Origin: a virus
IMG/VR virus record: IMGVR_UViG_3300042459_000015
Location: 1 to 24,341 of that record
Reading direction: 5' to 3' (one strand)
Length of the DNA: 24,341 nucleotides
In this document: positions 13,670 through 20,670 of the stretch, in pieces
How the letters are laid out: every line of letters begins with the position of its first letter
Numbering within the stretch: position 1 is the stretch's first letter
Notes under the pieces: model-generated
The model's input: only the letters and a program-made list of their open reading frames with translations
The model's database searches: none
What the model was told of the DNA's origin: nothing
Position numbers and translations under genes: made by a program

Positions 13670-14463
13670 GTGTGATTGAAGTCTCTGAATATGACAAACC
13701 AATAGTCAGGATTGACATAATTGATTTTGAAGTCGTGCGGTGACATTTTGTATGACATGAGCAACATGGACTGATCATCATCAATCAAATCCACTTCAAT
13801 GTAGTTCATTATTGCCCGTGTCATGAGTGTTGCCATTTGCTTCCACTTTTCAACTGGTGCAACGATGTGACAGCCTTGGACGTACACATTATTTGTCTTG
13901 ACGATATTGAATATAGGTTCAGCTTCGTCAGGGTTGGAGAAACAGAACAGATTGATTAGATTCTGTGTGTTGAACTTCCATTCCATTCCAGCAGGACAGA
14001 ATGTATCTTCACGCACATATCCAAAGTCTAACCAAGCAGCCGTGCCTGTTGACACATGACCCATCTTAATTGCTGTATTGACAAACAAAGATTTGGCGTA
14101 ATTTATGAACACATAATGTGGCGACCAATACTCAGGCATCGTTGGTTGATTCAGATGCGCAATAAACTCAGGGCGTCTTTGAATGTGTGCGATACGACTC
14201 AGTAGCTGGTTGTTGTCTTCAAAAATGTTATCAGCAACAACACAGATGATATCGTCACGATAACTCTTGATGGTGTCAATGAATTTGCTTTCGGTGAAAA
14301 CAACGATAGGATTCTTTAGCTCAGTTAGTCGCTTGAATCTGTCCAGATATGTCTGTGTGTCACGCTTTAGGTAGTGTGGCAGTTGCTGACCATTTAGAGT
14401 ACCTTCCCAATTTGACCTACCAATGTCAAAGAACGCAGTTACAATTGTGACAGTCTCACTCAT
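13666..14463 (-). CDS. HtrL/YibB (WlaTC)-like protein, putative glycosyltransferase
   Basis: The protein has 265 residues from the ATG at 14463, which overlaps the stop of the methyltransferase gene (ATGA); an earlier in-frame TTG is less likely. It starts with TVTIVTAFFDIGRSNWEG, then LKRDTQTYLDRFKRLTELKNPIVVFTE, and contains YAKSLFVNTAIKMGHVSTGTAAWLDFGYVR. The opening T-A-F-[FY]-D-I-G-R, a K-s-x-[FL]-V-x-x-A-I segment, and the WLDFGYVR element are those of the HtrL/YibB family, which lies in lipopolysaccharide or capsule gene clusters of bacteria and is presumed to transfer sugars. Its D-F-G could replace the D-x-D motif. The substrate is unknown. Confidence 0.75.
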   Translation of the reverse strand: MSETVTIVTAFFDIGRSNWEGTLNGQQLPHYLKRDTQTYLDRFKRLTELKNPIVVFTESKFIDTIKSYRDDIICVVADNIFEDNNQLLSRIAHIQRRPEFIAHLNQPTMPEYWSPHYVFINYAKSLFVNTAIKMGHVSTGTAAWLDFGYVREDTFCPAGMEWKFNTQNLINLFCFSNPDEAEPIFNIVKTNNVYVQGCHIVAPVEKWKQMATLMTRAIMNYIEVDLIDDDQSMLLMSYKMSPHDFKINYVNPDYWFVIFRDFNHT

Positions 14464-15014
14464 TTCTTGATCCAGTACCATACATCGTTTGCACAAGTTT
14501 GTACTTCTGCGCCGTGCTTGGCTGCAAATTCATTTACCGCACGATTTACACCTTCGATGACATTGTAATCGTGACCTGCAAAAACACCACCAGATTTTAC
14601 TTTACTGAAGTAATTCTCACAGTCAATCGTGACTTGTTCGTATGTGTGTATTCCATCAATAAATATGAAATCGAGTGAGTCATCTTCAAAATGATTGACC
14701 ATATTATCCGAGAAATCACGATGCATGACGAATCTATCACCGAACTCAGCACAGTAATCCAGAATCTGTTTGTGCATGTCAACACGATCTGTCAGGAATC
14801 TACCATTCCAGTCTTCATAGTTGACATACGGATCAATACCATGCAACACCAACTCAGGTAAGTTTTTCAGCAAATAGTGTGTTGTGTGGCCTTCAGCACA
14901 GCCGATCTCCAAACCAACCTGTGGTCCCTTATCACGCAATAGTAGCAGAAGTCCTTTACCTGAACAAATCCACTCATTGGCAGGATTAGTATTCATTACA
15001 ATGTAATCGCTCAT
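14460..15014 (-). CDS. Class I SAM-dependent methyltransferase
   Basis: The protein has 184 residues, a complete single Rossmann-like domain. SAM-binding motif I is GLEIGCAEGHT at 34-44, the acidic end of strand 2 is HGIDPY at 58-63, and the motif IV region is LDFIFIDGIHTYEQV at 114-128, followed by GGVFAGHDY at 142-150. The I-D-G-x-H-[TS]-Y-E-x-V and GG-x-x-x-GHDY elements are typical of the Methyltransf_24 type that acts on small molecules and sugars rather than on DNA. Set between glycosyltransferases, it probably methylates a glycan. ATG at 15014 with GAAAG upstream. Confidence 0.88.
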   Translation of the reverse strand: MSDYIVMNTNPANEWICSGKGLLLLLRDKGPQVGLEIGCAEGHTTHYLLKNLPELVLHGIDPYVNYEDWNGRFLTDRVDMHKQILDYCAEFGDRFVMHRDFSDNMVNHFEDDSLDFIFIDGIHTYEQVTIDCENYFSKVKSGGVFAGHDYNVIEGVNRAVNEFAAKHGAEVQTCANDVWYWIKK

Positions 15015-15023
15015 AATATTCTT

Positions 15024-15908
15024 TCATGTAGTAATAGTAAAATACTTAGGAGATGACCCAGTATCAGTTTCAGTTGTAATCTTCACATCATACTTATCAT
15101 AGAAGTATTTTGTCCACTCAGGCACTCGGTCGTACTGATGCACAATAACGAAAGGCTCACCATCGGCGTTCTTAACAACACCATCTTCCATGTATGGACG
15201 ATCCTCAAGTAAATATGGACCAAACTCGTCCATCTGGTCTGGTTTATTTGTCACATGTGCATTCAATGCCCAGCCATCCATCAGTGGAAGACATGTCGCC
15301 ACCTCGTTCCATGGCTTGAAACTCAGCAACATATTATATGCAGCTTGATCAGCAACCCAGTCGGGACGATTACTAGACATTTGAAATAGTGCAAAGCACA
15401 GGTCCTTGATGTATTCTGTTGTGCCCGCTAGGATGCCCACGTTGAATACTTCATGTTCTTTGATATCCTCATAGAAGTATTGACCAAAGTTTTTGATGAT
15501 GTTTTCACGATTCCATCGCTCATGCTGAATCTGGATTGCTTCCGATTGTGCTACGATACCTTTGTAGCTACCATATAGATTGTGTAGATACAAGCTAGGA
15601 TTGCTCTGAAATATCACATCACGAACATCTGTAGTGATGACATAGCGATATTTGTTATGGTACTTTTTCAGGAAATCGTAGATGTATAGGAAGCGCATCA
15701 TGTGAATCATCATGTTGCCTTGCTTTGGATGCTCAACAACAGTCACACCAGCGTCTTCAATCTCTAACACAATACTTTTCGGTGCATCAATTGCAATCAG
15801 TACAATATCACCATCGAAGCCAGTTTCTTTGATGGAATGAATCCACGGCTTGACAACGTTGAAGTCGCTGTAGTTACTAAATGCACCAATTATTAAATCT
15901 TTCGCCAT
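15024..15908 (-). CDS. Glycosyltransferase-like protein
   Basis: The protein has 294 residues. It starts with a Rossmann-like strand (KDLIIGAFSNYSDFNVVKPW), then FDGDIVLIAIDAP, and has MMRFLYIYDFLKK followed by YRYVITTDVRDVIFQSNP at about 88-105, where Asp94-x-x-Asp97 stands in the position of the metal-binding D-x-D of GT-A enzymes. Further support is FNVGILAGTTEYI and DQAAYNML, elements common in GT-A proteins with DVRDV-type motifs. The acceptor is unknown. It overlaps the preceding family 2 gene by 16 bases. Substrates may be a virion protein or a surface glycan. Confidence 0.75.
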   Translation of the reverse strand: MAKDLIIGAFSNYSDFNVVKPWIHSIKETGFDGDIVLIAIDAPKSIVLEIEDAGVTVVEHPKQGNMMIHMMRFLYIYDFLKKYHNKYRYVITTDVRDVIFQSNPSLYLHNLYGSYKGIVAQSEAIQIQHERWNRENIIKNFGQYFYEDIKEHEVFNVGILAGTTEYIKDLCFALFQMSSNRPDWVADQAAYNMLLSFKPWNEVATCLPLMDGWALNAHVTNKPDQMDEFGPYLLEDRPYMEDGVVKNADGEPFVIVHQYDRVPEWTKYFYDKYDVKITTETDTGSSPKYFTITT

Positions 15909-16621
15909 GGATAGTTTCCTTTCAAATGCTGTTGCATCGCATTATTACCGCGAATAAAGAATGAGTCCTGTACAGAGTCTGCGCGACTCGCCACCCTATA
16001 GTTTACAGTATATTGACCATTCGTGTCAAATGTTTTCGACTTGGCCATCATAAATGCCGAAAGAATTCTATCAACTTCAGGTTGATCGTTAGGATGTCTA
16101 GCTCTACGATACCAATATGGAGCAAATTCTAGTGCGGCCATCTTCGGTATCATGAAACAGTTCACATCAACAAAATTGTCACCGATCACCGATTGCCACT
16201 TACCAAGTGATTCACAGTCATCATTACAAATGTAGTTGCCATCCTGATCAACGATTTTGCGTAATGAGTATGCCCAATCATTACCTCTTGTGAGTTGGTT
16301 AACTAGCGATTCAATGTGATTATCATCGTACCAATTGTCTTGGTCTAGAAAGCACAGGTATTCGCCCTCAGCAATAAATGTCATAGCACCATAGATACGA
16401 TGACCATTGTATTGGCTATGACCTGTGTTATATGGTAATGTGAGTATACTAGCATATCGTGATCCGACAATGGAATCTAGTGCATTTTCATAATGCTCAA
16501 CTCCATCAACAACGATTAGATGCTGTATGTTCTTGTATGTTTGATTATCAACAGACCGAACTGCGTCAGCTAATTGAGCAGTTCCTGTTGTTGGTGTAAT
16601 TACTGTGATCAATGGGTTCAT
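15893..16621 (-). CDS. Family 2 glycosyltransferase
   Basis: The protein has 242 residues. It begins ITVITPTTGTAQLADAVRS, continues VDNQTYKNIQHLIVVDG, and has the metal-binding motif FLDQDNWYDD at 91-100, with Asp93-x-Asp95; these are the classical order and spacing of GT2 enzymes. A histidine-rich NTGHSQYNGHRIYGAM part and a final YRVASRADS segment complete the domain. No membrane anchor is present, so the enzyme is cytoplasmic and acts before virion assembly or on host precursors. It opens the sugar cassette. There is no clear Shine-Dalgarno site before the ATG at 16621, suggesting low or coupled expression. Confidence 0.85.
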   Translation of the reverse strand: MNPLITVITPTTGTAQLADAVRSVDNQTYKNIQHLIVVDGVEHYENALDSIVGSRYASILTLPYNTGHSQYNGHRIYGAMTFIAEGEYLCFLDQDNWYDDNHIESLVNQLTRGNDWAYSLRKIVDQDGNYICNDDCESLGKWQSVIGDNFVDVNCFMIPKMAALEFAPYWYRRARHPNDQPEVDRILSAFMMAKSKTFDTNGQYTVNYRVASRADSVQDSFFIRGNNAMQQHLKGNYPWRKI

Positions 16622-16637
16622 AATATAATTGAGTTAG

Positions 16638-16943
16638 TTACTGACCTGGAGTATCTCGTTTGTATCGCTTGACTAGCAAGTCTGTGCCCTCTTGCCCTGC
16701 GCCAGCTGGTGGCAGAATGTCTGGATTAGGAGACTTCTTTTCTTCATGCACACTTTTATGTAGCTGAACTCCAGTGACTTTCTGGACCATATCCCAAGCA
16801 TCCTTTGTTCGCTTGTTCTTCACATGATCATCAAATTTCTTTTTCTGTTCAGGTGTAGCTTTTTGCTTGAATTTGATAAGTTCCATAATGCCGATGTTAC
16901 CAGCATAAGATGCTTCTTTCACCAGTTCTTTGAATGACTGCAT
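16638..16943 (-). CDS. Small conserved protein with capsid-targeting-like N-terminus
   Basis: The protein has 101 residues from the ATG at 16943, which overlaps the upstream stop (TAATG); a GTG four codons earlier would lie inside the upstream gene and hide the tag. The start MQSFKELVKEA fits the packaging-tag pattern with predicted cleavage after Glu10. The rest is helical and basic: GNIGIMELIKFKQKATPEQK, then KRTKDAWDMVQKVTGVQLHKSVHE, and a Pro-rich, Lys-rich tail. Proteins of this pattern follow the ligase-like gene in other T4-like marine phages, as far as I recall. Function unknown; a packaged DNA-binding or head protein is inferred from tag and charge. Confidence 0.72.
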   Translation of the reverse strand: MQSFKELVKEASYAGNIGIMELIKFKQKATPEQKKKFDDHVKNKRTKDAWDMVQKVTGVQLHKSVHEEKKSPNPDILPPAGAGQEGTDLLVKRYKRDTPGQ

Positions 16944-18175
16944 TATTTGTCCCACGCTTTCTGTGCGGTGAAGTTTGCATGACTGAATTCAAGTCTATCA
17001 ACCAACTTGACGGCATTACCTTTTAGTCGATCAACAGCAACAAAGCCTTCTGGATTCGTGACCTTAAATCCATCATCTGTACGTAAGAATGCACCAGTAA
17101 CTTGACGCATCTGTTGTAACTTTTTGATAATGATATTCTTGGAATCAACGATCATATTCATGATATCAAAAATCTTAACAAGCTCGGCAAAGTTGCTTCG
17201 ATAGAATCGCATGATTTCATTCTTTTCAGCTTGACGCTTGAGTTTAGTGTCTTCTCTTTTAGCGGCAATAATCTCTTTGTTCAGCTTGTCTTCAATCCAT
17301 TTCAACAGTCCTTTCGCATGTTCCGTTGTATCTTTGATGTGTTCACCGGAACGAACTTTCGTGTTGTTGTATGTTTTGATCTGAACATTGAATATCTCAG
17401 AGGTAGCAATACGATTCAGGGTCATGCTACTGGTTCTTTGGAACAGGGATCCTGCTTGAGATAAAATAGCTGTGATTTCTTTAGTCTCTTTTTCGGTAAA
17501 TGTGACTGTACCAGATGCGTCAACGAAATATGCATCACGGAACCAAACATCCTTAGTTGCTTTCATTCTACCAATATCGATGTTGAATGAAGACTTCAAA
17601 TCTGCGATTGTCTTTCCTGTGTATGCCGTATGAAACACAATACCCATTTGTGCTGTCAACATGGACTTAGCTAGTGCAGAATCTTCAGGAACCGCATACA
17701 CGATTGTGTTTGGTTGAAATGTCACATACTTGACACCATCAATCGTTGCTTTCTTGATATCACCTTTAGCAAACATCATGTCGCCTTGCAGAATGCCATC
17801 GATACCAATCTTAGGCAAGTATGCTAGTGCAACCTTCAGTTTCTTATTCAGGCCTTCACCTGGATGATTTCTGTCAATATCTTCATCGGTGTAGTTCAGC
17901 TTTGCATCTTTGTTGAAGATGCCTTTTGTGGCTACAAAGAACTTACCATTCTCTGGATTAGTGCCAGCAAATACAGCAGGTGCACCGTCCCATTTTGTGG
18001 TAATGTTTACCTTGCCGTCTGAATTGCCAGCAAGCATGTCTCTGAGTGATCGCAAAAAGTTGATTGCATCTCTCGTACCAGCTACACCGCGATTTAGAAC
18101 TTCTTCCTCGATATGCTCTAGGTGAACGTTCTTGCCTTCTTTTGAGGACTCTGTTAGGAATTCTTTGAATTTCAT
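16943..18175 (-). CDS. Polynucleotide-ligase-like nucleotidyltransferase with capsid-targeting-like N-terminus (DUF6267-like)
   Basis: The protein has 410 residues from the ATG at 18175 (TAATG overlap with the nuclease-like gene); a GTG four codons earlier is unlikely. MKFKEFLTES at 1-10 is among the clearest packaging tags in the window. Covalent nucleotidyltransferase motifs can be read: motif I KWDG (61-64, Lys61 the expected adenylylated residue), a motif III-like LQGDMMF (129-135), IIIa-like VTFQPNTIVYAVP (151-163), motif IV EGFV (376-379) and a motif V-like AVKLV with Lys390. The region from 260 to 340 is a Lys/Glu-rich helical insertion not usual in ligases, so motifs III and IV are unusually far apart. 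The family is, as I recall, DUF6267. Ligase activity is inferred, not known. Confidence 0.72.
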   Translation of the reverse strand: MKFKEFLTESSKEGKNVHLEHIEEEVLNRGVAGTRDAINFLRSLRDMLAGNSDGKVNITTKWDGAPAVFAGTNPENGKFFVATKGIFNKDAKLNYTDEDIDRNHPGEGLNKKLKVALAYLPKIGIDGILQGDMMFAKGDIKKATIDGVKYVTFQPNTIVYAVPEDSALAKSMLTAQMGIVFHTAYTGKTIADLKSSFNIDIGRMKATKDVWFRDAYFVDASGTVTFTEKETKEITAILSQAGSLFQRTSSMTLNRIATSEIFNVQIKTYNNTKVRSGEHIKDTTEHAKGLLKWIEDKLNKEIIAAKREDTKLKRQAEKNEIMRFYRSNFAELVKIFDIMNMIVDSKNIIIKKLQQMRQVTGAFLRTDDGFKVTNPEGFVAVDRLKGNAVKLVDRLEFSHANFTAQKAWDK

Positions 18176-18924
18176 TACGTAAAACACCCTAAACTTAAAT
18201 CTTTTTTGATAATTGTGACACTTTTGCCATCAACTGGAGCAATGTTGAATGGTGATTTTTTGCTTGATGGTATAGAAAATTGCATTTCAAAAGTGAACTG
18301 ATAATTGCCGCTACCTTTATATTGAACCCTGGCTCTATAAGTTGCTTTTGCAGAAGTACCGAAGCGAGGAACGTCTTTCAGCTTTAAGGGATTTTTTGAG
18401 CCCATTAAGTAGAAACCGTGAGTGCCAACATTTACATAGTAAGTATCTTTTTTGTTGTAATAATCTTCAATTTCTTTTGCACTAATCTCACCACGAATAT
18501 CTTGAAAAGTATCTCTATCCCTTTCATATCTCTTTTGAGGAGATAGTTTACCTGCAGTGGCTTCCCATAATGGATCTTTATCTCTCTTGAAAGGAATTTC
18601 TTTCCACTCAGCTTTAAGTCTTTTGAATAATCCAACTTCTTCAGCTAGATTCTTAATAAAGAACTTTTCAGCATCATCTTCACTGACATTGCCAAATTTC
18701 CAGGGACTTTTTTTATCTTTCGCATCATATTTCAAAACAAGGGAACCAGCGGACGCTGCCGTGATTTTCAATTCACAACCAGCTTTGTCTTTCTTATGTT
18801 CAAGCATCAAATCTGGTTGATCATGTCCTGCTCCCGCTGGCTTAAAACTTTTAGGCACAAGACCCATAGGTTTCAAGACATTAGCGGCATTTATTTCGTA
18901 TTGGAAGCCTTGTTGAGCGGCCAT
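18175..18924 (-). CDS. Putative PD-(D/E)XK nuclease
   Basis: The protein has 249 residues. The start at 18924 is chosen because GGAG lies 6 bases before it; the ATG 12 bases earlier overlaps that site and would fall almost at the expected 5' end of the late transcript. The N-terminus GFQYEINAANVLKP is followed by GAGHDQPDLML (31-41) and GCELKITA (49-56): Asp38 and Glu51-x-Lys53 make a PD-(D/E)XK catalytic core, and SAGSLVLKYD continues the strand. The remaining part (KFGN, then YYVNVGTHGFYLMG) is beta-rich. Such cores occur in restriction enzymes, Holliday resolvases and repair nucleases. It overlaps the ligase-like gene and is the first gene behind a late promoter. Confidence 0.68.
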   Translation of the reverse strand: MAAQQGFQYEINAANVLKPMGLVPKSFKPAGAGHDQPDLMLEHKKDKAGCELKITAASAGSLVLKYDAKDKKSPWKFGNVSEDDAEKFFIKNLAEEVGLFKRLKAEWKEIPFKRDKDPLWEATAGKLSPQKRYERDRDTFQDIRGEISAKEIEDYYNKKDTYYVNVGTHGFYLMGSKNPLKLKDVPRFGTSAKATYRARVQYKGSGNYQFTFEMQFSIPSSKKSPFNIAPVDGKSVTIIKKDLSLGCFT

Positions 18925-18944
18925 AAAAATCTCCATTTATTGGA

Positions 18945-18952
18945 TATTTATA
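18945..18952 (-). promoter_or_regulatory. T4-type late promoter (TATAAATA)
   Basis: An exact match to the T4 late consensus, overlapping the TAA stop of the helicase gene and 20 bases upstream of the nuclease-like ATG. It lies exactly at the border between replication genes and the putatively late genes, which supports a real switch in transcription class. Confidence 0.65.
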
Positions 18953-20345
18953 CACGAACACCTTCGAACTTTGAGTTGAATTTACGCTCACGATTACCAA
19001 AGGTATTGATAGGCTTGTCATCAACTTGACCAGAATCTATGATGTTCTGTGCAATATCCTCAACATCATACAGCCTCATCTTGGATTTGTCAACACCAAT
19101 CACGAATTTCTTATTCTCGTTAGGATCACTGTATCGATTCTTGAGTTGTTTCACCATGATTTGATTCAGTTGGTGCAATTCTTCTGTACTGATCAATGCG
19201 AACATAAAGTCAGCAGTTGCAGGCAAACCAAATGATTCTGAGGTATCTTCAAGGCCAACGTCTGAGTTGCTGAAACCACTTCGTGTTGTCTGTGTTGCAG
19301 AAACGATAGGCACGTTGAATTCAACTGCAAGGCCGCGCAACTCTTCAGCAATAGCTTTGATGTATGTGTATGAGTTTACACTTGCACCCATCTTCATTCT
19401 AGAGGAACAGCAGATGTTCAGATAGTCGATAAAGATGATCTTTGGTCGAAAGTTCTTTTTCAGGTGCAATTCGTTCAACAGTGAACGGAAGTGCATTGAT
19501 CCAGCAGCCGCAGTTGGATACTCTTTGATGACTAACTTACCTTGTGCTTTGTTCTGAACAGCTTTGAATCTGCGAACATATTCATCTTTACTGATAACGT
19601 GGAGATCATTGATTGCAATATTCAACAGATTCGCATCGATTCGTTCTGCAATCTTTTCCTCAGACATTTCCATGGTGATGTACAACACATCGGTGCCAGC
19701 CGAGATACAACCAGCAGCAACGTGACACATGAACAAACTCTTACCAACACCGGTACCAGCAAGTGCAATATTCAGTGTCTTGTTAGGCAAACCACCCTTG
19801 GTGATTTTGTTGAAGTAATCCAGATCAAACGGAACACGTTCTTCTTTCCTGTGATAGAATTCAAAACGACTTTCATAATCACTGATGTAGTCATGACCAA
19901 CGTTCTGGTCAAATGATACACCCAATGCATCAGCAAGAATCTTGGGAATCTCACCTTTGCCTTTGGTGCTTTTCTTATCATCAAGAATCGTTACAGATTC
20001 CATGATAGCATTGTAGATTGCTTTGTCCTGACAAAACTTTTCTGTCTGGTCAGTCAACCAATCAATGTTGGTTTCTTCATTACGTTGCTCATGAATTTCA
20101 TTCAGTAACTCAATGGCGCCACGAACCTGCTCTTCGGTATGATTCTTACCCTCAGTGAGATTAATAATCAATGCTTCATGTGTCGGCAAATTCTTGTATT
20201 TGTCCAGAAACTCACGAACTTCATTGAATACAAGTTTCTCTACGTTATCAGAGAAGTATTCCTCTTGAATGAAAGGTATTGTTTTTCTGGTAAAGTCTTC
20301 ATTATAAATCAGACTCTTCAGAATAGATTTTTCTAGGCGATTCAA
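18948..20345 (-). CDS. 41: Replicative DNA helicase, gp41/DnaB type
   Basis: The protein has 465 residues, close to T4 gp41 (475). It unwinds the lagging-strand template ahead of the polymerase and works with the primase. The N-terminal helical domain (about 1-150, with EEYFSDNVEKLVFNEV) is followed by the RecA-like motor: Walker A AGTGVGKS (196-203), then EMSEEKIAERIDANLL, Walker B region IIFIDYLNIC, and ATQTTRSG in the H3 region. The start is a TTG at 20345 with GGAAA about 7 bases upstream, giving a 44-base overlap with the gene before; no better in-frame start is near and the resulting N-terminus fits the family. Confidence 0.92.
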   Translation of the reverse strand: MNRLEKSILKSLIYNEDFTRKTIPFIQEEYFSDNVEKLVFNEVREFLDKYKNLPTHEALIINLTEGKNHTEEQVRGAIELLNEIHEQRNEETNIDWLTDQTEKFCQDKAIYNAIMESVTILDDKKSTKGKGEIPKILADALGVSFDQNVGHDYISDYESRFEFYHRKEERVPFDLDYFNKITKGGLPNKTLNIALAGTGVGKSLFMCHVAAGCISAGTDVLYITMEMSEEKIAERIDANLLNIAINDLHVISKDEYVRRFKAVQNKAQGKLVIKEYPTAAAGSMHFRSLLNELHLKKNFRPKIIFIDYLNICCSSRMKMGASVNSYTYIKAIAEELRGLAVEFNVPIVSATQTTRSGFSNSDVGLEDTSESFGLPATADFMFALISTEELHQLNQIMVKQLKNRYSDPNENKKFVIGVDKSKMRLYDVEDIAQNIIDSGQVDDKPINTFGNRERKFNSKFEGVRV

Positions 20346-20670
20346 TTTGTGTTTCCGTTAAAATAATTTGAGAGAGGATGTCACCTATCATTGTAACAAA
20401 TTCCTCACTATTTTCTAAGTCTTTTTTGTTGTGATTACCAGGTTTGACAACTTGATAACCAAACTTGAGTCTTGCGCCCATGCCAACTTCTTCTATGCTG
20501 GCATTAGTATAATAATAAATGACACCCTCATACTCTGGTCGGAGTATGAGGATACCAGTCAAATCACTATCTTCAAAGTCGTGGAAGGAAAAGTCCTTCC
20601 CGACCTCAATTGACTTCGGCGCTCTCCAGAACAGGAGTTTCTGCCAAAAGGCTTCCGTAAGCAATCCCAT
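20302..20670 (-). CDS. Small protein between recombinase and helicase, unknown
   Basis: The protein has 122 residues, without signal peptide or membrane helix. It starts MGLLTEAFWQKLLFWRAPKS, has a central SDLTGILILRPEYEGVIYYYTNA with several beta-like stretches, and a helical, acidic end. I do not recognise it. Its ATG at 20670 has AAAGG 5 bases upstream but lies 65 bases inside the end of the recombinase gene in another frame, and its end overlaps the helicase start by 44 bases. Overlaps at both ends and its location suggest a replication or recombination accessory protein, by position only. Confidence 0.72.
   Translation of the reverse strand: MGLLTEAFWQKLLFWRAPKSIEVGKDFSFHDFEDSDLTGILILRPEYEGVIYYYTNASIEEVGMGARLKFGYQVVKPGNHNKKDLENSEEFVTMIGDILSQIILTETQIESPRKIYSEESDL

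Noticed and set aside
14460-15014. DNA methyltransferase
   Set aside because: No DPPY/NPPY or PC-type catalytic motif; the IDGIHTYEQV and GHDY elements fit small-molecule or sugar methyltransferases.
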